From Actinomycetota bacterium (lineage in GTDB: Bacteria > Actinomycetota > Acidimicrobiia > Acidimicrobiales > RAAP-2), in NCBI GenBank assembly GCA_009699875.1, contig WLNI01000004.1:1-64000 (forward strand): 64,000 bases of DNA, read 5' to 3'. Position 1 is the first letter of the stretch. Each line of letters begins with the position of its first letter. A program made the position numbers and the translations under genes. Positions 1-8,413 of this stretch are shown piece by piece. A model generated the notes under the pieces. That model did no database searches and had not been told where the DNA came from. It worked only from the letters and a program-made list of their open reading frames with translations.

Positions 1-477
<477 letters not shown>

Positions 478-504
478 GACGCTCGTGCTCGCTCTAGAAC
501 GCTT

Positions 505-526
505 CAAGGTCGCAACGCGACCCTTG
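505..526 (+). other. hairpin in the 23S-5S spacer
   Basis: CAAGGTCGC and GCGACCCTTG pair around an AAC loop with a single bulged base. It lies in the roughly 80-base spacer between 23S and 5S rRNA. Such spacer stems are common sites of pre-rRNA processing, but that role is inferred here. Confidence 0.4.
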
Positions 527-556
527 GGCTCCTTTGTGGATCCCAAGAAGCAAATA

Positions 557-675
<119 letters not shown>

Positions 676-682
676 TCTAATT

Positions 683-717
683 GAAGAAGCCCCCGCCTTT
701 CTGGCAGGGGCTTCTTC
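683..717 (+). terminator. rRNA operon terminator
   Basis: A perfect 11-bp stem (GAAGAAGCCCC / GGGGCTTCTTC), extended by an inner GCC/GGC pairing, lies 8 bases after the 5S gene and is followed by GCGTTTGTT. It is the expected intrinsic terminator of the rRNA operon. Confidence 0.85.
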
Positions 718-826
718 GCGTTTGTTCGAAGAGTTATCAGCGGCCAGCGAGGTCCCTGTGATTGGTTTTCTCGCTCAGTTAGGCTCATTGTGAAAGCGGA
801 CTTGAAAACGCACGGAAACAGGTGAG

Positions 827-2500
827 ATGACGCCGGAGACAACTGAGAGCGCTGAAGAGACGCATTCGATAAATCGTCCTCGCGTTCGGTTTGGCCCTCT
901 CGCTCTGCTTGCGCTGGTGGCAGTAGCGCTGGTCATGCAAATTGTTTACCGAGTGTGGCTGCTTGGTCACGCTCGACCAAGTTCAGATGAGGGCGTGGTT
1001 GCATTGGAAGCTACAGGCATCCTCCACGGCCAGTTCCATGCATTTTTTTGGGGACAGAACTACGGGGGAGTCGAGCCCTGGATTACCGCAGTGTTCTTCG
1101 CTATTTTTCCGCACAATGCCACCGTCCTCCACCTCGAGGTTGTCAGTGTTGCGTGTGCCTCTGGTTACGTGATCTGGCGACTTGGCAAACGAATTCTTGG
1201 CGACAGTCTTGTTGCCGGTGCTGTCGTCGCTCTCGCCATGCTCTTCCCAACAGCGAACATTATTTCGCTTTCCTACGCCTATGGATTCCGAGACGTCACG
1301 TATTTCTGTGTCTTCGCGTTTCTGCTTGTTGGTTGTCGAATCGCACAAGGTTGGGACCGGTGGTTGGCGTGGATCCTGCTTGGAGCCATCGGTGGTGTTG
1401 GCTGGTGGTCATCGCCAGAGATCGCTTACGGGCTTCTTGGAGCACTGTTCTTTTTGCCTGGACCGTTGCTTCGATTGGGTTCATTTCGCGGAGCTCTCAA
1501 ACGGGTGGGGCTCACTGTTCTCGCCTTTCTCGTGGGGTCACTGCCGTGGTGGTGGGTCTCGTTTCACACTGATTTCGCCACGCTTCAGGGTAGTAGTGAC
1601 GGAGGCTTCTCACTCTGGAACCGAATCAGTATCTTTTTCCACTACGTCCTACCCATGCAGTTTGGGCTTCGCCAGTACTACTCGGGCGCTGTCATTTTCT
1701 TGCCTCATCGCCTCTTCCAAGTCCTCGTGCTCGTCATCCTTGTCGCATTGATTGCCTCAATCGTTGCTGGGATAAAGGCGGGAGGCATTCGACGATCTTT
1801 TTGCCTCGTGACGCTGTTCACACCAGTCATCTACGTCGTATCGCCTGCGACAGGTTTTTGGCAGGACGGGAGGTATGCCATCTACCTCGCTCCTATTCTC
1901 TGGATCACACTGGCAATCGGTGCACAAGAATGTTTCTCATGGCAGCGAATTAGGAATAGCTCACTGACGAGCTCATCTGTCCGTGGTCTCGCAGCAGCGG
2001 CATTGGTTTGTGTTCTCGCCTGGACTCTGTGGGAAGGCCATTATTTCTATCCTTCGTTTGCTCCAGCGGTGCAGTTGAAATTACTTTCGGGCTACAGCCC
2101 CAATGTGGGGTCGTCCGAGCAAGCCCAAACACTTCATGACGCTGGGGTGACGACTGGATGGGCGGACTATTGGTGGGCCTACAGCATGGATATGGCGAAC
2201 AGTTCGCTGGTGATTTCTCCGGTCCCAGTGAACGCAATGCGCAATATCTCGTGGGGTCAAGAGGTAGCGAGGAATCCGAACAGCGTCTGGCTCGTCTCTG
2301 GGCCCGCCACCAGCGAAGGCACTGCTCCGGCGGGTAGCGACTTTGCTCCAGGTGGAGCGAACTATTCCTATCTGTCGCAGAGTTTCAAGAACCTTGGCGT
2401 GACATGGACAACCCAACATGTCGGCGACCTCTGGGTGCTGCGAACGTCTCGGCCCGTCTTGCCAAGTGAACTCGGTATGGGTTCTGTGCCAAAGGGATAA
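827..2500 (+). CDS. GT-C fold membrane glycosyltransferase (ArnT/PMT-like)
   Basis: 557-residue integral membrane protein with about ten or more hydrophobic segments filling residues 22-410 and a soluble C-terminal part of about 150 residues. Just after the first membrane segment it carries an Asp-Glu pair (D54-E55, in SSDEG), the position of the catalytic acidic motif of GT-C enzymes that use polyprenyl-phosphate sugars. The family would transfer a sugar at the outer face of the membrane; donor and acceptor cannot be told. The neighbours on the opposite strand are a GT4 glycosyltransferase and a flippase, so an envelope polysaccharide or glycolipid role is likely. The ATG directly follows an AGGTGAG sequence. 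Confidence 0.7.
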   Translation: MTPETTESAEETHSINRPRVRFGPLALLALVAVALVMQIVYRVWLLGHARPSSDEGVVALEATGILHGQFHAFFWGQNYGGVEPWITAVFFAIFPHNATVLHLEVVSVACASGYVIWRLGKRILGDSLVAGAVVALAMLFPTANIISLSYAYGFRDVTYFCVFAFLLVGCRIAQGWDRWLAWILLGAIGGVGWWSSPEIAYGLLGALFFLPGPLLRLGSFRGALKRVGLTVLAFLVGSLPWWWVSFHTDFATLQGSSDGGFSLWNRISIFFHYVLPMQFGLRQYYSGAVIFLPHRLFQVLVLVILVALIASIVAGIKAGGIRRSFCLVTLFTPVIYVVSPATGFWQDGRYAIYLAPILWITLAIGAQECFSWQRIRNSSLTSSSVRGLAAAALVCVLAWTLWEGHYFYPSFAPAVQLKLLSGYSPNVGSSEQAQTLHDAGVTTGWADYWWAYSMDMANSSLVISPVPVNAMRNISWGQEVARNPNSVWLVSGPATSEGTAPAGSDFAPGGANYSYLSQSFKNLGVTWTTQHVGDLWVLRTSRPVLPSELGMGSVPKG

Positions 2501-2516
2501 GTAAATCTCTCTGAGA

Positions 2517-2541
2517 GTTCTTGAGGTCGAGCGTCAAGAAC
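2517..2541. terminator. hairpin between convergent genes
   Basis: GTTCTTGA and TCAAGAAC form a perfect 8-bp stem around a 9-base loop. It sits in the 71-base gap between two convergent genes, 17 bases after the end of the left one. There is no long T-run on either side, so a bidirectional terminator role is probable rather than certain. Confidence 0.5.
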
Positions 2542-2571
2542 ATCCCTCGGTCGCCAATAACTTGTCGTTGA

Positions 2572-3741
2572 TCAGGACCTGGTGTGTTCTTGAGAGCCGC
2601 TGAGATGAGCGAAAATATCGGTTGCCGTGCGTTCCCAGCTAAGCGTCTGGGCATACGCCAGAGCTCCCTCGGAGAGCGATGCTCCTAATTGGTCATTGAT
2701 GAGGACCTCACGCAGGGACTCAGCGAACGACGCGTCCGAGCCCACCAAGATCCCGGACTGACCGTCTTGAATAGCGTCTCGATGTCCTGGAATATCAGTT
2801 GCGATACCTGGCGTGCCACAGGCTGCAGCTTCGGTCAAGGTCATTCCCCATCCCTCCTTACCAGAGGTTGAAGCCACAACCCACGCCGAGCGATAGGCAT
2901 CGAGTTGCTCATCGTCAGAGAGTCGCCCGGGAAGTTCCAGCCAACTCGACGCCCCGAGTTCGTCTCGAAGCTTCTCCAAGTTTGCTCGCTCGTAGCCTTC
3001 GCCGATGATTGACGCACGAAGGTTTGGGATTGTTGTTTTGACTTCAACGAGGTGGCGTATCAGATCGTCAAATCGCTTGAAAGGAACGAGTCGACCAACA
3101 GCAACGACGTACGGGTCGCTCGAGCGGGTGCCGCCAGGTTGGAATCGAGGATCGATGCCAGGTGGGATGACAATGACGCGATCCTCGGGCAGTTTCAGTG
3201 ACGCACAGATCTCATCTCGAGAAGACTCGGAGAGAGTGACTACCGTCGACAAGCGGTAGAGGGGAGGGGCAAGGGAGCCCTCAAAAAACTTTCCGCCTGC
3301 GGCAAGCCGGGGGCTCAGCACCATATTCCACATCTCAGCGTGCACATGATGAAGAAACACGATACGAGGACCTCGATGCCAGAGGGGAGAGAGGAATGGC
3401 ATGCCGTTCCAAATCTCTACAAGGGCGGTGTCACCCGAGCTTCGGGTCCTTATCCCTTCTGCCATCACATGAGGGAAGACCGAATATCTTCCGTTTTTTC
3501 TAATGGATCGATATCCGTCACGCGTGACTTCTTCTGGAGCATTTGGCACCTGTGACGTCCGCATCGTCACGTCGAGACCGGCCTGTGCCCAGAGAGCGGC
3601 AATACGGTGCGCATGAAGTTCAGAACCACCCGCTTCAGGGTCGTCAAGGTCGCGCCAGGCCACGATCTTGATCGCTCGAAGCGGCGAGTTGGCAACAAGG
3701 CTGTCGAGATCTTGCTGCGTGGGATTGTCGTTGCGTTCCAT
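2572..3741 (-). CDS. GT4-family glycosyltransferase
   Basis: 389 residues with the two-domain GT-B layout of family 4. The C-terminal domain begins near residue 210 with a VGRLVPFKRFDDL donor-domain start, and the E-x7-E nucleotide-sugar motif is present (E296 and E304, in EGWGMTLTE). The N-terminal half contains an AGGSELHAHRIA segment typical of the GT4 acceptor domain. No membrane span is seen, so the enzyme is cytosolic or peripheral. It is co-directional with the flippase 42 bases upstream of its ATG, which suggests a shared role in an exported glycan. Substrate unknown. Confidence 0.85.
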   Translation of the reverse strand: MERNDNPTQQDLDSLVANSPLRAIKIVAWRDLDDPEAGGSELHAHRIAALWAQAGLDVTMRTSQVPNAPEEVTRDGYRSIRKNGRYSVFPHVMAEGIRTRSSGDTALVEIWNGMPFLSPLWHRGPRIVFLHHVHAEMWNMVLSPRLAAGGKFFEGSLAPPLYRLSTVVTLSESSRDEICASLKLPEDRVIVIPPGIDPRFQPGGTRSSDPYVVAVGRLVPFKRFDDLIRHLVEVKTTIPNLRASIIGEGYERANLEKLRDELGASSWLELPGRLSDDEQLDAYRSAWVVASTSGKEGWGMTLTEAAACGTPGIATDIPGHRDAIQDGQSGILVGSDASFAESLREVLINDQLGASLSEGALAYAQTLSWERTATDIFAHLSGSQEHTRS

Positions 3742-3783
3742 CCTTAACCCCTCACGCCTCTTTGCGCCAACGACGATTCGTAC

Positions 3784-5115
3784 TCACCGAGGTGTCACCT
3801 CAGGCAAGAGGTGGGATTCTTCCTTTTTGGTCGCCCTATGAGCAACGATGAGACTGAGAACACTCGCACCACAGACGATTCCTTGAACGACAAGGTCAGC
3901 CTTGGCTGTATTCGTTGGGTTTCCATGAGCTGCATTGACCGCAAACGTTGCGGCGATCGCCCCTGGCGCCAAGAGGAAGACAACCCAGCGATGACCGTGG
4001 GCGAGGAGATACATGGTGGCGATGACCGTGACACTCAAAAAAACCATGGCAATCGAAAGTGGCGCAAAAGCCGCATCTGCCGTGAGATAGCGGGCACCGA
4101 AAATCAGCTTAAGGAACTGTTCGGGAACCACGACGGCGATTGAGACCAACACGACCGCAGGGATCGCCAAAATTGCAAGGGTCGCGTAGAGTTGGCGTAC
4201 TGCTCGATCGCCCTCATGATGGCTGATAGCGGCTTCGGGCAGGAGATAGGCGCCCAAGACAATGGCGCAGAACACTAAGCCTTTGCTGGCTACCGAAACC
4301 GCTGCGTACGCACCAGCCTGCCCGGAGTTCAACCGACCTAAGAGGACGACGTCAATGTTCTGGAGATAGGCAAGCAGCGCAAGTGCTCCAAGCGCAGCAA
4401 TAAGGTCGATCATGAGATCCCGACGAACACTCGGTGGCGTCGTTGATCGTCCGTCGTCGATCGGCTCGCTGAGAGCTCGATTGGCTGACCGGCGAGCATG
4501 GACTGCGGTGACTCCTTCAGAAAGCAGGACGCCAATTGTCGCCCCTGGAAGTTTGAAAAAGACTGCCAGTCCCAAGACAAGGACGGTTCTCACTCCTCCT
4601 TCAACGAGATAGTTCGCGGCAAGCGAATGATATTTCTGTGTTCCTTGGAGAAATCCACGATCGATACAGAGCAAGATCCATACTCCTGCCGAGAGCAACA
4701 TCGCGGCAACCGAGATTGGACTGGGTTTCGCAAGCAAACTTGAAACGGGGACGCATACTGCGAGCGAGAGGATGGCGAATGCTCCAAGAAACCAGTACAT
4801 CCGGACGTGCATCCGGTGGGCCCACTTCTCGAGCTCGCCGTGGCTCCCCGCCGCTCGCCAGCTTGCAGTTCTTCGAACGACGGCAACAATCACAGCGGAA
4901 CCTGGCATGGAAATAACCAGAAAGAGTCCTACGAGTTGGGCATAAGCTCCGTACCCCTGATTTGAGAGCAGGCGAGCGAGAATGACCGTAACAATGATCC
5001 CCGCCGCTCCTGCGGCCACGCCGGCCACTGCAACGGGAAGCGCCGAGACCACGCCACTTTTAAACGAAGGCTTCGCTCCAGGAAGTGTCTCTTCAGTCAT
5101 GGAGAGGTCGCCCAA
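3784..5115 (-). CDS. polysaccharide flippase (Wzx/MOP superfamily)
   Basis: About 440 residues with 12-14 hydrophobic segments spread evenly and few soluble loops, matching the multidrug/oligosaccharidyl-lipid/polysaccharide superfamily. Such proteins move lipid-linked sugars across the membrane. It lies upstream of, and co-directional with, the GT4 gene. The start is uncertain: TTG at 5115, or ATG at 5100 five codons later, which gives 438 residues beginning MTEETLPG. Neither has a clear ribosome binding site. Confidence 0.75.
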   Translation of the reverse strand: MGDLSMTEETLPGAKPSFKSGVVSALPVAVAGVAAGAAGIIVTVILARLLSNQGYGAYAQLVGLFLVISMPGSAVIVAVVRRTASWRAAGSHGELEKWAHRMHVRMYWFLGAFAILSLAVCVPVSSLLAKPSPISVAAMLLSAGVWILLCIDRGFLQGTQKYHSLAANYLVEGGVRTVLVLGLAVFFKLPGATIGVLLSEGVTAVHARRSANRALSEPIDDGRSTTPPSVRRDLMIDLIAALGALALLAYLQNIDVVLLGRLNSGQAGAYAAVSVASKGLVFCAIVLGAYLLPEAAISHHEGDRAVRQLYATLAILAIPAVVLVSIAVVVPEQFLKLIFGARYLTADAAFAPLSIAMVFLSVTVIATMYLLAHGHRWVVFLLAPGAIAATFAVNAAHGNPTNTAKADLVVQGIVCGASVLSLIVAHRATKKEESHLLPEVTPR

Positions 5116-5306
5116 TTGTGGTGAACAGAGGCTGCGCTAAGAGTTGACGCATTCGAAAAAGGGAGCGAGGCACTGCGTTGAACTTAGTAGGGGACCCCGT
5201 GGTGCGTCAGGTTTACCAGATCATGAGGCCGATTCCCGGGAAGGAATTGCTCAGGGGCCCTCGGGAACTCTGCCTCTATTGGCAGGGAGGAGCGAGGTTG
5301 CGGGCC

Positions 5307-5312
5307 TAGACT
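5307..5312 (+). promoter_or_regulatory. -10 element of a leaderless promoter
   Basis: TAGACT ends 6 bases before the ATG at 5319, so transcription would begin at or next to the start codon. A purine-rich GGGAGGAG at 5285-5292 is too far from the ATG to act as a ribosome binding site. Confidence 0.5.
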
Positions 5313-5318
5313 CTCCCC

Positions 5319-6470
5319 ATGGCAGACCGCAGAACTCCTCAGCCGCGCCCCCAGGGATCCAAGCGCGCAGCCCCGAGTGGAGCAAAAAAGCCCCGATCAT
5401 CTGCGAGTCGAGGATCCTCTGAGACAGGGCGGGCAGCGGGAGGCTCTCGATCGTCTGGCGGATTTAAATCTGGCTCGAAATCTTCTAGTCGATCGAGTTC
5501 GGAGCGAGGCCGAAGCTCTCGAGGTGCTGAGGGCGAGCCCCGTGGTCGTGAGAGTTCCCAAGATCGCAGATCTCGCCAAGACGCCGTCATGCCCAAGAAC
5601 TGGGGCTCAGTTGCTCGTCGAGGCGCTCACCTTGTGCGAAGCGAGAGCCCGAAAGCGAAAAATCCCGCACCGGTCCCGTCCGCGCCCCAGGAACCACAAG
5701 ATGAGTGGATACGAGTGGACGGCCAGGACAAGAGTTCGCCAGAGGCCGATGCTCCGAAGCGTCATCGTGCCGCAGCCGACGTCCCTGGAGACGTGGCCGC
5801 TGCTATTCGCCGATCAGCGAGCGACGCCACGTCCTATCGTCGGGAACGATTAGTTGAACAGATGGGAAAAGCTGCTGAGGCATACACTCGACATCGCTAC
5901 GAAGAGGCTGCTCGATCGGCTGGACGATTAGCCGGTGAAGTTCCTGATGTTCCAGAAGTGCGAGAGTTGGCGGGACTTGCCGCGTATCGGTCTGGGCGTT
6001 GGCGACCAGGGGCGACGCACTTAGAGGCGTATCGAACCATGAAGGGCGACGGGCAGTACATACCGATCGAGATGGACTGTCAGCGGGGTATCGGACGTGT
6101 TCGATCTGTCTCGACATTGTTTGAACTCCTCCGACAAGAATCTCCCAGCCCTGACGTGCTCGCTGAGGGCCGTCTCGTGTTGGCTGGGAGTCTCGCTGAT
6201 CGGGGAAAGCTCGGCGAGGCCATTGAACTTTTGGAATCAAACGGTGCGTCGAAGCCTCGACGGAACCCAGGAGAGCGCCACCTCCGCCAGTGGTACGTCC
6301 TCGGGGACCTCTACGACCGGTCCGGCGACGTTCCTCGAGCGAGAATCCTCTTTTCAATGGTTGCTGAAAGCGACCCGAACGCCTATGACGTGACGAGCCG
6401 ACTCAAAGACATTGGTCCAACTCGAAAACCCCGTCAACGCAAGAAGTCGGGTGGAAAGCGAACGGCATGA
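5319..6470 (+). CDS. protein with disordered Ser/Arg-rich N-terminus and TPR-like C-terminus
   Basis: 383 residues. Residues 1-100 are a low-complexity tract rich in Ser, Arg, Gly and Pro with repeated SR/RS and RG pairs, almost certainly disordered and very basic. Residues 100-165 are still charged and Pro-rich. Residues 170-365 are helical with TPR-like spacing, for example near 190 (AYTRHRYEEAARSA), 285 (LADRGKLGEAIELL) and 325 (LGDLYDRSGDVPRARILF). The last 15 residues are again basic. No enzyme motif is seen, and TPR regions usually mediate protein contacts. Its stop codon overlaps the start of the channel-like gene (ATGA), so the two are translationally coupled. Function unknown. Confidence 0.75.
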   Translation: MADRRTPQPRPQGSKRAAPSGAKKPRSSASRGSSETGRAAGGSRSSGGFKSGSKSSSRSSSERGRSSRGAEGEPRGRESSQDRRSRQDAVMPKNWGSVARRGAHLVRSESPKAKNPAPVPSAPQEPQDEWIRVDGQDKSSPEADAPKRHRAAADVPGDVAAAIRRSASDATSYRRERLVEQMGKAAEAYTRHRYEEAARSAGRLAGEVPDVPEVRELAGLAAYRSGRWRPGATHLEAYRTMKGDGQYIPIEMDCQRGIGRVRSVSTLFELLRQESPSPDVLAEGRLVLAGSLADRGKLGEAIELLESNGASKPRRNPGERHLRQWYVLGDLYDRSGDVPRARILFSMVAESDPNAYDVTSRLKDIGPTRKPRQRKKSGGKRTA

Positions 6471-7189
6471 CGCATGACGTGAAGGCTCATGTCGTGACTC
6501 TTCACGATCGCTGGCTGGCGTGGAGTCTTGACCGATATGGAATCCTTCTCGGAATCCTCGTTATCGATTACTTGGCGCTCCTGCTCATGCCAAGCGACGC
6601 CGCCGCCGCTCTTTGTGGCGTGGTGACGGTGGGCGGCACGGTGTTATTCGCTCTCGACGTGTCAGGTGTCAATCGGAACATCCGGATTGCGGTGCGGTGC
6701 ATGGTGGGGGTGCTTCCAGTTATGGCGGCTCTCTATTTTCTCGCTCCGCACCTCATCCGAGGAGTCGTTGGAATCTCGTTTGGTCTGGTGTTAGCGGCCA
6801 CCCCAGTGGTTATCCTCCTTCGCCTTTTGGGGCACGAGCGAGTCAATATGGCGACCTTGCTTGCAGCCCTGGATGTCTATGTATTGATCGGCCTGGTGTT
6901 TGCCGAGTTGTACTACGGCTTCGCCCAGTTCAAGGTGTTCAATCCCTTCTTGGCGCAAGTGGGTGAGCACACGAGAAGCGATTTTGCCTATCTCAGTTAC
7001 GTGACGTTGACCACAGTTGGTTTCGGAGACTTGACCCCAAAGTCCAGTTGGGCAAGATCCCTCGTGATCACCGAGGCGCTGATTGGCAATATGGTGCTCG
7101 TCACTGCAGTCGCGAGAGTGGTGTCTCTCTACGGTCGCACGCAGACGAGCCTCAAACAGAGTGAAGAAGAGACGCCCTCAGATCATTGA
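6467..7189 (+). CDS. potassium-channel-like membrane protein
   Basis: 240 residues with about six hydrophobic segments (roughly 24-42, 48-65, 73-92, 98-118, 132-152 and 198-220). Between the last two is a pore loop with the selectivity-filter sequence TVGFGD at residues 183-188, the hallmark of K+-selective channels. No RCK or other ligand-binding domain follows; the C-terminus is a short charged tail. It overlaps the preceding gene by four bases (ATGA), so partnership with that TPR-like protein is possible. A Leu- and Val-rich second segment replaces any obvious voltage-sensor arginine ladder, so voltage gating is not supported. Confidence 0.85.
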   Translation: MTHDVKAHVVTLHDRWLAWSLDRYGILLGILVIDYLALLLMPSDAAAALCGVVTVGGTVLFALDVSGVNRNIRIAVRCMVGVLPVMAALYFLAPHLIRGVVGISFGLVLAATPVVILLRLLGHERVNMATLLAALDVYVLIGLVFAELYYGFAQFKVFNPFLAQVGEHTRSDFAYLSYVTLTTVGFGDLTPKSSWARSLVITEALIGNMVLVTAVARVVSLYGRTQTSLKQSEEETPSDH

Positions 7190-7209
7190 GTTACACGACG
7201 GCGGTGGGC

Positions 7210-7215
7210 TACGCT
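7210..7215 (+). promoter_or_regulatory. -10 element of a leaderless promoter for fbaB
   Basis: TACGCT ends 6 bases before the ATG at 7222. It supports that ATG as the start instead of the in-frame TTG at 7186. Confidence 0.45.
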
Positions 7216-7221
7216 GGAAAT

Positions 7222-8271
7222 ATGGATCTAGAAAAACTACTTGGCGATGAAGCTGACAGCCTCTTAGGCCACAAAGCGACGGCATTTCCTTCTGATGGAC
7301 TGGTGCATCCGGGCCCGGACTTTATTGACCGAGTCCTCTCGATGTCGGATCGATCACCCAATGTCTTGCGCAACTTGGGGTCGATGTACTCCCATGGTCG
7401 ACTCGCCAATACCGGGTACCTCTCTATTCTTCCCGTCGATCAAGGAATCGAGCACTCAGCAGCAGCAAGTTTTTCCAAAAACCCGCTTTATTTCGATCCG
7501 TACAATCTCTGCGAGCTCGCACTTGCGGGGGAGTGCAGTGCCATTGCCACCACACTTGGCACGCTCGGAAGCGTCTCTCGACGCTTCGTGCACAAGATTC
7601 CTTTCATCGTCAAGCTCAATCACAACGACTTTCTCCATTACCCAAATACCTACGATGAGATCTTCTTCGGATCTGTCCAACAAGCATTTGACCTTGGGGC
7701 AATGGGAATTGGGGCAACGATTTACTTTGGCTCTCCTCAGTCGGATCGCCAAGTCCAAGAAGTCTCCGCAGCATTTGCCGAGGCCCACCGACTCGGAATG
7801 TTCACCGTGCTCTGGTGCTACCTGAGGAACCCCGAGTTCAAAAAAGACGGAGTTGACTACCACGTCTCTGCGGACCTGACGGGCCAAGCAAACCACCTTG
7901 GCGTCACCATCGAAGCTGACATCATCAAGCAAAAACAACCTGAGAACAACGGTGGCTATACGGCGATGAACTTCGGCAAGACAGATCCTTTGGTCTACGA
8001 AAAATTGACGACCGATCATCCAATTGATTTGACCCGCTGGCAGGTAGCGAACTGTTACGCCGGGAGGATCGGACTGATTAACTCCGGCGGCGAATCCACG
8101 GGGGCCGCTGACTTAGAACAAGCAGTGAGAACTGCTGTGATCAACAAGCGAGCCGGCGGACAGGGCCTCATTGTCGGTCGAAAGGCCTTTCAGCGTCCAA
8201 TGAACGAGGGAGCGGAGCTTATCCACGCCATCCAGGACGTCTATCTCGACAAGAGCGTCACGCTGGCCTGA
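7222..8271 (+). CDS. fbaB: class I fructose-bisphosphate aldolase (DhnA/FbaB type)
   Basis: 349 residues, almost the same length as E. coli FbaB (350). It cleaves fructose-1,6-bisphosphate to two triose phosphates by a Schiff-base mechanism. The predicted Schiff-base lysine is K236 in IKQKQPENN, at the same number as in the E. coli protein. Other matches to the family are [24 protein letters not shown] and [17 protein letters not shown] chose the ATG at 7222 because [15 protein letters not shown] aligns with the E. coli N-terminus and a -10 element precedes it. The frame is open upstream to a TTG at 7186, which overlaps the channel gene. Confidence 0.95.
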   Translation: MDLEKLLGDEADSLLGHKATAFPSDGLVHPGPDFIDRVLSMSDRSPNVLRNLGSMYSHGRLANTGYLSILPVDQGIEHSAAASFSKNPLYFDPYNLCELALAGECSAIATTLGTLGSVSRRFVHKIPFIVKLNHNDFLHYPNTYDEIFFGSVQQAFDLGAMGIGATIYFGSPQSDRQVQEVSAAFAEAHRLGMFTVLWCYLRNPEFKKDGVDYHVSADLTGQANHLGVTIEADIIKQKQPENNGGYTAMNFGKTDPLVYEKLTTDHPIDLTRWQVANCYAGRIGLINSGGESTGAADLEQAVRTAVINKRAGGQGLIVGRKAFQRPMNEGAELIHAIQDVYLDKSVTLA

Positions 8272-8286
8272 GTCCAGACGGTCAGC

Positions 8287-8300
8287 GCGTCGCACGACGC
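8287..8300 (+). terminator. short GC-rich hairpin after fbaB
   Basis: GCGTCG-CA-CGACGC is a perfect inverted repeat 15 bases after the aldolase stop codon. It has no T-run, so it is only a weak terminator candidate. Confidence 0.25.
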
Positions 8301-8374
8301 TCATGACATCGTTAGCGAATAGGTTGCGAGAGATAGGGTTCATCGCTATGGCCTGAGTGAGCGAGTGTTCTGTA

Positions 8375-8380
8375 TAGACT
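8375..8380 (+). promoter_or_regulatory. probable -10 element for korAB
   Basis: TAGACT (within TATAGACT) lies 33 bases before the korA ATG at 8414. This leaves a short leader with a GAAGG ribosome binding site at 8401-8405, eight bases from the ATG. No convincing -35 is visible. Confidence 0.4.
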
Positions 8381-8413
8381 CACAAGCAAGGTCCTCCATT
8401 GAAGGCGCATCTC

